This document shows, in pieces, positions 40,236-51,946 of a stretch of DNA of 64,000 bases. The notes below the pieces were generated by a model, which was given only the letters and a program-made list of their open reading frames with translations, ran no database searches and was not told the DNA's origin. The DNA is from Aristolochia californica (Eukaryota > Streptophyta > Magnoliopsida > Piperales > Aristolochiaceae): positions 26,814,908-26,878,907 of the forward strand of contig JARWKL010000002.1 of the NCBI GenBank assembly GCA_029961685.1, written 5' to 3'. Position numbers and translations under genes: made by a program. Each line of letters starts with the position of its first letter. Positions within the stretch are counted from its first letter, which is position 1.

Positions 40236-41206
40236 TTTGCTCCTATCATTGCAAAACCTAATATATAAAAACATAAAAGAGTTGACAATCCTTAAAAATC
40301 ACAGATACTTTTTGGAGTTATCACTCTCAACATTTGTTCATTTCTATTTTGGATGTTCAATATTATTTCAAATCCAAACTTTAGTTTTCACTCTCACATT
40401 TTACTCGTAAACGAAAAGATAAGGCAAAAAGATGACAACAAAATGAAAATTTTAGAGTTTGTGAGTGCAAAAAATTGAAAACTATAATAAATGTGTGTAA
40501 AGAAAATTATTCCACGCACTAAAAATGAACAAATAAGTTTTGTTATCCATGTTTGGGAAATTCCACCAGTACAACCCCAAAAAGCTAATTGATCCTAACA
40601 TATTTTAAATATGGATATCCATGCCTAAAACATGTTGAAAATGAAAATGACCTAATGATAAACAATTTCAAGGAGTAGGAAAAATTAAATTCTCAAGTAA
40701 ACATGCGGTGGGATATTTACCAGAGCCAAACAACCAACTTTTTGCCTATTTACAAAAAGCGGACCTAACAATCATATATCATCGTAAATTTTTTGATCGA
40801 TTAATGATGTGTATTGGCTATAATTTTTGTTAGAAATGACTTATGGTTTTGGAGTCAACATTCAGTTAAAAATGCCTCTCCCCGACTTTTCAGATGATTG
40901 CAAAAGCTAATATATAAAACCCTAAAAGAGTTTTCAATCCTTAAAAATCACATATAATTTATGAAATTATCTCAATCAACATTTGTGCATTTCCATTTTG
41001 GATGTTATATTTTTTCTCAAATCCAAACTTGAGTTTTCGCTCACCCATTTTTCTCGTAAACAAAAAGATAAGGCAAATAGTTGACAACAAAATGAAAATT
41101 TTCGAGTTTATGTATCCAAAAAATTGAAACCTATAATAAATATAGGTGAAGAAAATTATTTCATGCACTAAAAATGCACACCAAAGTTTTGTTATCCATG
41201 TTTGGG

Positions 41207-41246
41207 AAATTCCACCAGTACAACCCCTAATAGCTTGGTGGAATTT
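41207..41246. repeat. Dyad: 11-bp inverted repeat with 18-bp spacer (example copy)
   Basis: AAATTCCACCA (41207-41217) and TGGTGGAATTT (41236-41246) are perfect reverse complements around an 18-bp spacer holding ACAACCCCTAATAGC. The same arrangement occurs in most units of both arrays, with one or two substitutions in many copies. It could fold as a hairpin or cruciform, or bind a dimeric protein; no known factor is claimed. Confidence 0.8.
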
Positions 41247-42210
41247 TATAAGAAGGAGGTTTCTAATTGATCCTAACATGTTTTAAATATGGATAAGCAT
41301 GCCTGAAACATGTTGAAGATAAAAATGATCTAATGATCCAAAAATTTCAAGGAGTAGGAAAAATTAAATTCTCAAGTTAATGTACGGTGGGATATTTACC
41401 AGAGCCAAACAACCCACTTTTTGCCTTTTGACAAAAAGCGGACCAACAATCATAGATCATTGTAATAGTTTTGATCAATTAATGATGTGTAATGGCTATA
41501 ATTTTTGTTAGAAATGAATTATGGTTTGGCAGTGAACACTCAATTAAAAATGCCGCGTCCCCCCTTTTATATATAAAAAACTAAAAGAGTTTATGATCCT
41601 TAAAAATCATAGATACTTTTTCAAATTATCTCTCTCAGCATTTATGCATTTCCAATTTGGATGTACAATTTTTTTTTCAAATCCAAACTAGAGTTTTCAC
41701 TCTCCCATTTTTTCTCGTAAACAAAAAGATAAAGCAAATTGATCACACCAAAATGATAATTTTAGAGTTTATATATGCAAAAAATTAAAAACTATAATAA
41801 ATGTAAGTGAAGAAAACTATTTCATGCACTAAAAATGAACACAAAAGATTTGTTATCCATGTTTGGAAAATTCCACCAGTACAACCCCTAATAGCTTGGT
41901 GGAATTTTATAAGAAAGAGATTTCTAATTGTCCCTAACATGTTTTAAATATGGATACTGAAACATGTTGAAGATGCAAATGACCGAATGATCCAAAAATT
42001 TCAATGCGTAGGAAAAATTAAATTTTGAACCTAACATGCGGTCAGATATTTTCCAGAGCCAAACACCCCATTTTTTGCCTTTTTACAAAAAGCGGACCTA
42101 ACAATCTTAGATCATCGTAAATGTTTTGATTGATTAATGATGTGTATCGGCTATAATTTTGGTTAGAAATGACTTATGGTTTGGGAGACCACACGCAGCA
42201 GAAAACCCCT

Positions 42211-42225
42211 CCCCCCCCCCCCCCC
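42211..42225. repeat. C15 homopolymer run
   Basis: 15 consecutive C after AAAACCCCT, at the fixed position. Confidence 0.85.
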
Positions 42226-42678
42226 TAATTTTCGATGATTGCAAAACTTAATATATAAAAAAGTAAAAGATTTGTTATCCTTGTTTGGGAAATTGCACTA
42301 GTACAACCCCAAATAGCTTGGTGGAATTTTATAAGAAAGAGATATTTATTTGATCCTAACATGTTTTAAATATGGATCTGCATGCCTAAAACATGTTGAA
42401 GAAGCAAATGACCTAAAGATCCAAACTTTTCAACGAGTAGGAAAAATTAAATTCTCAAGTTAAACGTGTGGTGGGAAATTCTCATGTTAACGTCCAACAG
42501 GATATTTACCAGAGCCAAACAACCCAGTTTTTGCCAATTTACAAAAAAGTGGACCTAACAATGATAGACCATCATAAATGTTTAAATCGATTAATGATGT
42601 GTAATGGCTATAATTTTTGTTAGAAATGACTTATGGTTTGGGGTTCAACACTCATTTAAAAATGCCTCGCCGCTACCA

Positions 42679-42702
42679 CCCCCCCCCCCCCCCCCCCCCC
42701 CC
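42679..42702. repeat. C24 homopolymer run
   Basis: 24 consecutive C after CGCTACCA, at the fixed position. Confidence 0.85.
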
Positions 42703-44699
42703 TTTATTTGTTGATTGGAAAAACTAATATATCATAAACTAAAATAGTTTACAATCCTTAAAAATCACAGATAGTTTTTGGAATTTTCTCTCACAGCATT
42801 TGTTCATTTCCATTTTGGATGTTCAATTTTTTTTCAAATCCAAACATGAGTTTTCACTCTACCATTTTTCTCGTAAACAAAAAGATAAGGCAAATTGGTC
42901 ACAAAAAAATGAAAATTTTAGAGTTTACGTATGAAAAAAATTAAAAACTATAACAAATGTAAGTGAAGAACATTATTTCAGGCACTAAAAAATGAACACC
43001 AAAGTTTTCTTATCCTTGTTTCGGAAATTCCACCAGTACAATCCCTAATTGCTTGGTGGAGTTTTATAAGAAAGATATTTCTAATAGATCCTATCATGTT
43101 TTAAATAGATATGCATGTCTGAAACATGTTGAAGATACAAATGACCTAATGATCCAAAAATTTCAAGGAGTATGAAAAAAGTAAATTCACAAGTTAACGT
43201 GCGGTGGGATATTTACCATAGCCAAACCACCCACTTTTTGCCTATTTAAAAAAAGCGGACCTAACAATCATAGATCATCGTAAATGTTTTTATCGATTAT
43301 TGATGTGTAATGGCTATAATTTTTGTTAGAAATGACGTATGGTTTGGGACTCAACACTCAGTTGAAAATGCATCCCCTCCCCCTCCTTTTCCGATGTTTG
43401 GAAAACCTACTATATCAAAAACTCAAAGAGTTTACAATCCTTAAAAATCACAGATACTTTTTGGAATTATCTATCTTAGCATTTGTGTATTTCCATTCTG
43501 GAGGTTAAATTTTTTTTCAAATCCAAATTCTAGTTTTCACTCTCCTACTTTTCTCGTAAACCAAAATATAAGGCAAATAGATCACAAAAAATGAAAATTT
43601 AAGAGTTTATGTATGCAAAAAATTGCAAACTATAATATATGTAAGTAAAGAAAATTATTTCGCTCATTAAAAATGTACACCACAGTTTGTTATCCATGTT
43701 TGGGAAATTCCACCAGTACAACCCCTAATAGCTTGGTTAAGAAAGAAATTTCTAATAGATCCTATCATGTTTTAAATATGGATATGCATGCCTAAAACAA
43801 GGTTAAGATGCAAATGACCTATTTAACCAAAAATTTCAAGGAGTAGGAAAAATTAAATTTTCAAGTTAACGTGCAGTGGGATATTTACCAGAGCCAAACA
43901 ACCCACTTTTTTTCCTATTTACAAAAAGCGGACCTAACAATCATAGATCATCATAAATGTTTTGATCGATTAATGATGTGTAACAGCAATAATTTTTGTT
44001 AGAATTGACTTATGGTTTGGGAGTCAACACTTGGTTAAAAATGCCTCGCCCCCCTTTTCCAATGATTGAAAAACCTAATACATAAAAATCTAAAAGAGTT
44101 AACAATCCTTAAAAATCACAGATACTTTTCGGAATTATATCTCTTAGCATTTGTGCATTTCCATTTTGGATGTTCAATTTTATTTCAAATCCAAACTTGA
44201 GTTTTCACTCACCCATTTTTCTTGTAAACAAAAAGATAAGGAAAATAGATCACAACAAAATGATAATTTTAGAGTTCCACTTTTGGCCTATAAACAAAAA
44301 CCGGACCTAAAAATCATTGACCATCATAAATATTTTGATCGATTAATGATGTGTAACGGCTATAATTTTTGCAAGAAATGACTTATGGTTAGGGAGTCAA
44401 CACTCAGTTAAAAATGCCTCGCCCCCCCTTTTTCGATGCTTGCAAAAGAAAATATATAATAAAATAAAAGAGTTTACAATCCTTAAACATCACATATACT
44501 AGATGAAATTATCTCTCTTTCAATTTGTGCATTTTCATTTTGAATGTTCAATTTTTTTTCAAATCCAAACTTGAGTTTTCGCTCACCCATTTTTCTTGTA
44601 AACAAAAAGATAAGGCAAATAGGTCACAAAAAAATGAAAATTTTAGAGTTTATGTATGGAAAAAATTGAAAACTATAACAAATGTAATTTAAGAAAATT

Positions 44700-46225
44700 A
44701 TTTAGCTCACAAAAAATGAACACCAAAGTTTTGTTATCTATGTTTGGGAGATTCCACCAGTGCAAGCCCTAATAACTTGGTTGAATTTTATAAGAAAGTG
44801 ATTTCTAATTGATCCTAACATGTTTTAAATATGGATATGCATGCCTGAAACATATTGCAGATGCAAAACACCTAATGATAAAAAAAATTTAGGAGAAGGA
44901 AAAATTAAATTCCCAAGTCAACATGCGGTGGGATATTTACCAGATCCAAACAACCCACTTTTTTTCCTACTTACAAAAAGCGGACCTAACAATCATAGAT
45001 CATCATAAATTTTTTGATCGATTAATGATGTGTAATGGCTATAATTTTAGTTAGAAATGACTTCTGGTTTGGCAATCAACACTCGGTTTAAAATGCCTCG
45101 CTCCCCCCTTTTCCGATGATTGAAAAACCTAATATATATTAAACTAAAAGAGTTTACAATCCTTAAAAATCACAGATACTTTTTGGAATTATCTCTCTCA
45201 GCATTTGAGCATTTCCATTTTGAATGTTCAATTTTTTTTCAAATCCAAACTTGAGTTTTCCCTCTCCCATTTTTCTCATAAACAAAAATATTAGGCAAAT
45301 AGGTCACTAAAAAATGAAAATTTTAGAGTTTATGTATGAAAAAAATTGAAAACTATAAAAAATGTAAGTGAAGAAAATTATTTCGGTCACAAAAAATGAA
45401 TACCAAAGTTTTGTTATCCATGTTAGGGAAATTCCACTACTACAACCCCTAATAGCTACGTGGAATTTTATTTGAAAGAGATTTTAATTGATCCTAACAT
45501 ATTCTAAATACGGATATGCATGCCTGAAACATGTTGACGATGCAAATGACCTAATGATAAAAAAATTTCAAGGAGTTGGAAAAATTAAATTCTCAAGTAA
45601 ACATGCTTAGGGATATTTACAAGAGCCAAACAACCCACTTTTTGCCTATTTACTAAAAGCGGACCAAACAATCATAAATCATCATAAATGTTTTGATAGA
45701 TTAATGATGTGTAATGGCTATAATTTTGTCTAGAAATCACTTATCGTTTGGGAGTTAACACTCAGATAAAAATTCCTCGACCCGCCTTTTTCGATGATTG
45801 CAAAACCTAATATATAAAAAACTAAAAGAGGTTACAATCCTTAAAAATCACTTATACTTTTTGGAATTATCTCTCTCTGCATTTGTGCATTTCCATTTTG
45901 GATGTTCAATTTTTTTTTCAATCCAAACATGAGTTTTCACTCACTCATTTTTCTTGTAAATAAAAAAATAAGGAAAATAGAATCAAAACAAAATGAAAAT
46001 TTTAGAGTTTATGTACGGAAAAAATTGAAAACTATAACAAATGTAAGTGAAGAATATTATTTCACGCACTAAAAATGTACACCAAAGTTTTGTTTTCCAT
46101 GTTTGGGAAATTCCACATGTACAAACCCTAATTGCTTGGTGGAATTTTATAAGAAATAGATTTCTAATTGATCCTAACATGTTTTAAATATATATATGCA
46201 TGCCTAAAACAAGTAGAAGATGCAA
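44700..46225 (+). repeat. Block duplicated seven units downstream (copy 1)
   Basis: Private variants in this block recur exactly 4777 bp later: AATAACTTGG at 44771 and 49548, AATATATATTAAAC at 45131 and 49908, TTATCGTTTGGGAGTTAAC at 45741 and 50518. GATAAAAATTCCTCGACCC, TTTTGTTTTCCATG with CCACATGTACA, and CTAAAACAAGT are also shared. The likeness fades at about 44.69 kb on the left and about 46.22 kb on the right. 4777 bp is seven unit lengths. Confidence 0.85.
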
Positions 46226-49191
46226 ATTACCAAATGATCCAAAAATTTCAAGGAGTAAAAAAAATTAAATTCTCAAGTTAACGTACAGTGGCATATTTAC
46301 CTCAGCCAAACAGCCCAATTTTTGCCTAGTTACAAAAAGAGTACCTAACAACTAACAATCATAGATCATGGTAAATGTTTTGATCGATTAATGATGTTTA
46401 ACGGCTATAATTTTAGTTAGAAATGACTTATGGTTTGGGAGTCAACACTCAGTTAAAAATGCCTTCCCCCCCTTTTCCGATGATTGCAAAACCTAATATA
46501 TAATCAACTAAAAGATTTACAATCCTTAAAAATCACAAATACGTTTTGGAATCTCTCCCAGAATTTATGCATATCCATTTTGGATGTTCAACTTTTTTTC
46601 AAATCCAAACTTGAGTTTTAACTCTCCCATTTTTCTCGTAAACAAAAAGATAAGGCAAATAGGTCACAACAAAATGAAAATTTTAGAGTTTATGAAAGGA
46701 AAAAAATAAAAACTATGATAAATTTAAGTGAAGAAAATTATTTTGTTCACAAATAATGAACACCAAAGTTTTGTTATCCATGTTTGGGAAATTCCACCTG
46801 TACAACCCCTAATAGCTTGGTGGAATTTTATACGAAACAGATTTCTAATTGATCCTAACATGTTTTAAATATGGATATGCGTGCCTAAAACATATTGACG
46901 ATGCAATTGACCTAATGATCAAAAAAATTCAAGGAGTTGGAAAAATTAAATTCTCAAGTTAACATGTGGAGGGATATTTACAAGAGCAAACAACCCACTT
47001 TTTGCCTATTTACTAAAACCGGACCTAACAATCCAAGATCATTGTAAATGTTTAGATCGATTAAGGATGTGTAACAGCTATAATTTTTGTTAGAAATGAC
47101 TTATGGTTTGGGAATCAACACTCAGTTAAAAATGCCTCTCCCCCCCTTTTTCGATGATTGCAAAACCTAATATATAATAAGCTAAAAGAGTTTACAATCC
47201 TTAAAAATCACAGATACGTTTTGGAATAATCTCTCCCAAAATTTGTGCATATCCATTTTCGATTTTCAATTTTTTTCCAAATCCAAACTTGAGTTTTCAT
47301 TCTCCCATTTTTCTTGTAAACAAAAAGATAAGTCAAATAGGTAACAAAAAAATGAAAATTTTAGAGTTTATGTGTGGAAAAAATTGAAAAATATAATAAA
47401 TGTAAGTGAAGAAATTTATTTCGTTCACAAAAAATAAACAACAAATTTTTGGTATCCATGTTTGGGAAATTCCACTAGTACAACCCCTATTAGCTTGGTG
47501 GAATTTTATAAGAAAGAGATTTCTAATTGATCCAAACATGTAAAAAATATTGATACGCATGCCTGAAACATGTTGATGATGCAAATGACCATATGATCCA
47601 AAAATTTCAAGGAGTAGGAAAATTAAATTCTCAAGTTAACGTGTGGTGGGATATTTACCAGAGCCAAACAACCCACTTTTTGCCTATTATACAAAAAACG
47701 GACCTAACAATCATTGATCATCATAAATGTTTTGATTGATTAATGATGTGTAACGGCTACAATTTTTTTTATAAATGACTTATGCTTTGGGAGTCAACAC
47801 TCAGTTAAAAATGCCTCATCCCCCTCTTCCGATTATTGCACAACCTAATATATAACAAACTAAAAGAGTTTACAATCCTTAAAAATCACTGATACTTTTT
47901 GGAATTTTCTCTCTCAGCATTTTTACATTTCGATTTTGGATGTTCAAATTTTATACAAATCCAAACTTGAGTTTTCACTCACCCATTTTTCTGGTAATAA
48001 AAGATATAAGGCAAATAGATCACAAAAAAATAAAATTTTTTGAGTTTTTGTATGCAAAAAAATTGAAAACTATAATAAATGTAAGTGAAGAAACTTATTT
48101 CACGCACAAAAAATGAACACCAACATTTTGTTATCCATATTTGGGAAATTTCACTAGTACAACCCCTAATTGCTTGGTGGAATTTTATAAGAAAGAGATT
48201 TCTAATTGATCCAATAATATTTTAAATGTGGTGGATATGCATGCCGGAAACATGTTGAAGAAGCAAATGACCTAATGATCCAAAAATTTCATGGAGTAGA
48301 AAAAATTAAATTCACAAGTTAACTTGCGATGGGATATTTACCAAAGCTAAACAACCCACTTTTTTCCTATTTTACAAAATGCGGACCTAACAATCATTGA
48401 TCATCGTAAATATTTTGATTGATTAATGATGTGTAACGGCTATAATTTTTGTTAGAAATGAGTTATGGTTTTGGAGTCAAGACTCAATTAAAAATGCATT
48501 GCCCCCCACCCCCCCGTCCCCTCTTCCGATGATTGCAAAACCCAATATATAATAAACTAAAAGAGTTTACAATCCTTAAATATCACAAATACTTTTTAAA
48601 ATTGTCTCTGTTATCATTTGTGCATTTCCATTTGGGATGTTCAATTTTTTTTCAAATCCAAATTTGAGTTTTCACACTCCCATTTTTCTTGTAAACAAAA
48701 AAAAAGGCAAATAGATCACAACAAAATGAAAATTTTAGAGTTTATGTATGAAAAAAATTGAAAACTATAATAAATGTAAGAGAAGAAAAGTATTTCATGC
48801 AATAAAAATGAACACCAAAGTTTTGTAATCTTTGTTTCGGAAATTCCACTAGTACAACCTCTAATAGCTTGGTGGAATTTTATAAGAAACTGATTTCTAA
48901 TTGATCGTAACATGTTTTAAATGTGGTGGATATGCATGCCTGAAAATGTTGAAGATGCTAATGACAAAATGATCCAAAAATTTCGAGGAGAATGAAAAAT
49001 TAAATTCTGAAGTTAACGCGCGATGGGATATTTACCAGAGCTAAACAACCCTCTTTTTGTCTATTTAAAAAAAAGTGTACCTAACAATCATAGATCATCA
49101 TAAATGTTTTGATCAATTAATGATGTGTAATGGCTATAATTTTTGTTAGAATTTACTTATGGTTTGGGAGACAACATTTTGTTAAAAAAGA

Positions 49192-49202
49192 CCCCCCCCC
49201 CC
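49192..49202. repeat. C11 homopolymer run
   Basis: 11 consecutive C at the fixed position; a modest expansion. Confidence 0.85.
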
Positions 49203-49476
49203 TTTTTTCTGATGATTGGAAAACCTAATATATAAAATACAAAAAGAGTTTTAAAATCCTTAAATATCATAGATACTTTTTGGAATTATCTCTCTCAGCA
49301 TTTGTGCATTTCCATTTTGAATGTTCAATTTTTTTTAAAATCTAAACTTGAGTTTTCACTCTCCCATTTTCTCGTAAAAAAAAGGAGAAGGCAAATAGAT
49401 CACAACAAAATGAAAATTTTAGAGTTTATGTATGCAAAAAAATTGAAAATTATAATAAATGTTACTGAAGAAAATT

Positions 49477-51002
49477 ATTTCGCTCACAAAAAATGAACAC
49501 CAAAGTTTTGTCATCCATGTTTGGGAAATTCCACTAGTAAAACCACTAATAACTTGGTGGAATTTTATAAGAAAGTAATATCTAATTGAGCCTAACATGT
49601 TTTAAATCTGGATATGCATGCCTGAAACATGTTGAAGATGCAAATGACCTAATGATCCAAAATTTTCTAGGAGTAGGAAAAATTAAATTCTCAAGTTAAT
49701 GTGCGGTGGGATATTTACCATAGCCAAACAACCCACTTTTTTCCTATTTACAAAAAGTGGACCTGACAATCATAGATCATCATAAATGTTTTGATAGATT
49801 AATGATGTGTAATGGCTATACTTTTAGTTAGAAATGACTTAAGGTTTGGGAGTCAACACTCAGTTTAAAATGCCTCGCTCCCTTCTTTTCCGATGATTGC
49901 AAAACCTAATATATATTAAACTAAAAGAGTTTACAATCCTTAAAAATCACAAATACTTTTTGGAATTATCTCTCTCAGCATTTGTGCATTTCCATTTTGA
50001 ATGTTCAATTTTTTTTCAAATCCAAACTTGAGTTTTCACTCTCCCATTTTTCTCGTAAACCAAAAATAAGGCAAAGAGGTCACAAAAAAATGAAAATTTT
50101 AGAGTTTATGTATGGAAAAAATTGAAAACTATAATAAATGTAAGCGAAGAAAATTATTTCGCTAAAAAAAAATGAACACCAAAGTTTTGTTATCCGTGTT
50201 TGGAAAATTCCATCAGTACAACCCCTAATAGCTAGGTGGACTGTTATACGAAAGAGATTTCTAATTGATCATAACATGTTCTAAAAATGGATATGCTTGC
50301 CTGAAACATTTTGAAGATGCAAATGACCTAATGATCAAAAAATTTCAAGGAGTTGGAAAAATTAAATTCTCAAGTTAACGTGCGGAGGGATATTTACAAG
50401 AGCCAAACAACCCACTTTTTGCCTATTTACTAAAAGCGGACCAAACAATCATATATCATCGTAAATGTTTTGATAGATTAATGATGTGCAATGGCTATAA
50501 TTTTATCTAGAAATTACTTATCGTTTGGGAGTTAACACTCAGATAAAAATTCCTCGACCCACCTTTTTCAACCATTGCAAAACTTAATATATAAAAAACT
50601 AAAAGAGCTTACAATCCTTAAAAATCACAGATACTTTTTGGAATTATCTCTCTCTACATTTGAGCATTTCTAATTTGGATGTTCAATTTTTTTCAAATCC
50701 AAACATGAGTTTTCACTCACTCATTTTTCTCATAAATAAAAAATTAAGGCAAAAAGATCAAAACAAAATGAAAATTTTAGAGTTAATGTACGGAAAAAAT
50801 TGAAAAGTATAACAAATGTAAGTGAAGAATATTATTTCACGCATTAAAATGTACACCAAAGTTTTGTTTTCCATGTTTGGGAAATTCCACATGTACAACC
50901 CCTAATTGCTTGGTGGAATGTTATAAGAAAGAGATTTCTAATTGATCCAAACATGTTTTAAATATGGATATGCATGCCTAAAACAAGTTGAAGACGCAAA
51001 TG
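49477..51002 (+). repeat. Block duplicated from seven units upstream (copy 2)
   Basis: Second copy of the 44.70-46.22 kb block at a constant 4777-bp offset; the shared variants are given at the first copy. The constant offset at all three markers checked means no net indel has accumulated between them. The copies still differ at scattered single bases, so the duplication is not very recent. The flanking units do not show the same sharing. Confidence 0.85.
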
Positions 51003-51907
51003 ACCTAATGATACAAAAATTTCAAGGAGTAGGAAAAATTAAATTCTCAAGTTAATGTGCGGTGGGATATTTACCAGAGCCCAACAACCCACTTTTTGCC
51101 TATTTACAAAAAGCGGACCTAACAATCATAGATCATCGTAAATGTGTAGATCGATTAATGATGTGTAATGGCTATAAATTTTCTTTCAAATGACTTATGG
51201 TTTGGGAGTCAACACTCAGTTAAAAATTCCTCGACCCCCCTTTTCCGATGATTGGAAAACCTAATACATAAAAACTAAAAGACTTTACAATCCTTAAAAA
51301 TCACAGATACTTTTTGGTATTATCTCTCTCTGAATTTGTGCATTTTCAATTTGGATGTTCAATTGTTTTTCAAATCCAAACTTGAGTTTTCACTCTCCCA
51401 TTTTTCTCGTAAAAAAAAAGATAAGGCAAATAGGTCATAACAAAATGAAAATTTTAGAGTTTATGTATACAAAAAATTGAAAACTATAACAAATGTTAGT
51501 GAAGAAAATTATTTCTTGTGCTAAAAATGTACACCAAAGTTTTGTTATCCATGTTTTGGAAATTCCACCAGTAAAACCCCAAATAGCTCAGTGGAATTTT
51601 ATAAGAAAGAGATTTCTAATTGATCCTAATATGTTTTAAATATGGATATCCATGCCTGAAACATGTTGAAGATGCGAATCACCTAAAGATCCAAAAATTT
51701 GAAGGAGTAGGAAAAAATAAATTCTGAAGTTAACGTATGGTAGGATATATACCTGAGCCGAACAATCCACTTTATGCCCATTTAAAAATTGCGTGCCTAA
51801 CAATCATAGATTATTGTAACTATTTTGATTGATAAATGATGTGTAACGGCTATAATTTTTGTTAGAAATGACTTATGGTTTGGGAGTCAACACTCGGTTA
51901 AAAATGC

Positions 51908-51908
<1 letters not shown>

Positions 51909-51946
<38 letters not shown>
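51909..51946. repeat. C38 homopolymer run
   Basis: 38 consecutive C after AAAATGCA, at the fixed position. Confidence 0.85.

Larger units (their letters stand above)
38694..44275 (+). repeat. Right array segment 5, rich in expanded C runs
   Basis: Phase markers lie at about 39236, 39951, 40613, 41291, 41952, 42374, 43108 and 43780. This stretch has the densest cluster of long C runs (38, 39, 15, 15 and 24 bases), which lengthen some units (715 bp at 39236, 734 at 42374). The 422-bp interval at 41952 has a deletion of roughly 250 bp near 42275, where AAAAGATTTG joins TTATCC. A 27-bp-offset tandem duplication of AAATTCTCA-(A/T)-GTTAA lies at 42449-42500. No genes are seen. Confidence 0.94.
44276..51000 (+). 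repeat. Right array segment 6, containing a seven-unit-offset block duplication
   Basis: Phase markers lie at about 44833, 45512, 46191, 46873, 47551, 48233, 48928, 49610, 50289 and 50966, with spacing mostly 677-682 bp. Just before, about 300 bp are lost near 44276, where TTTAGAGTT joins CCACTTTT. Units near 44.7-46.2 kb share many private variants with units near 49.5-51.0 kb. Two consecutive units (48224 and 48919) share an inserted GTGG in AAATGTGGTGGATATG. No genes are seen. Confidence 0.94.
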
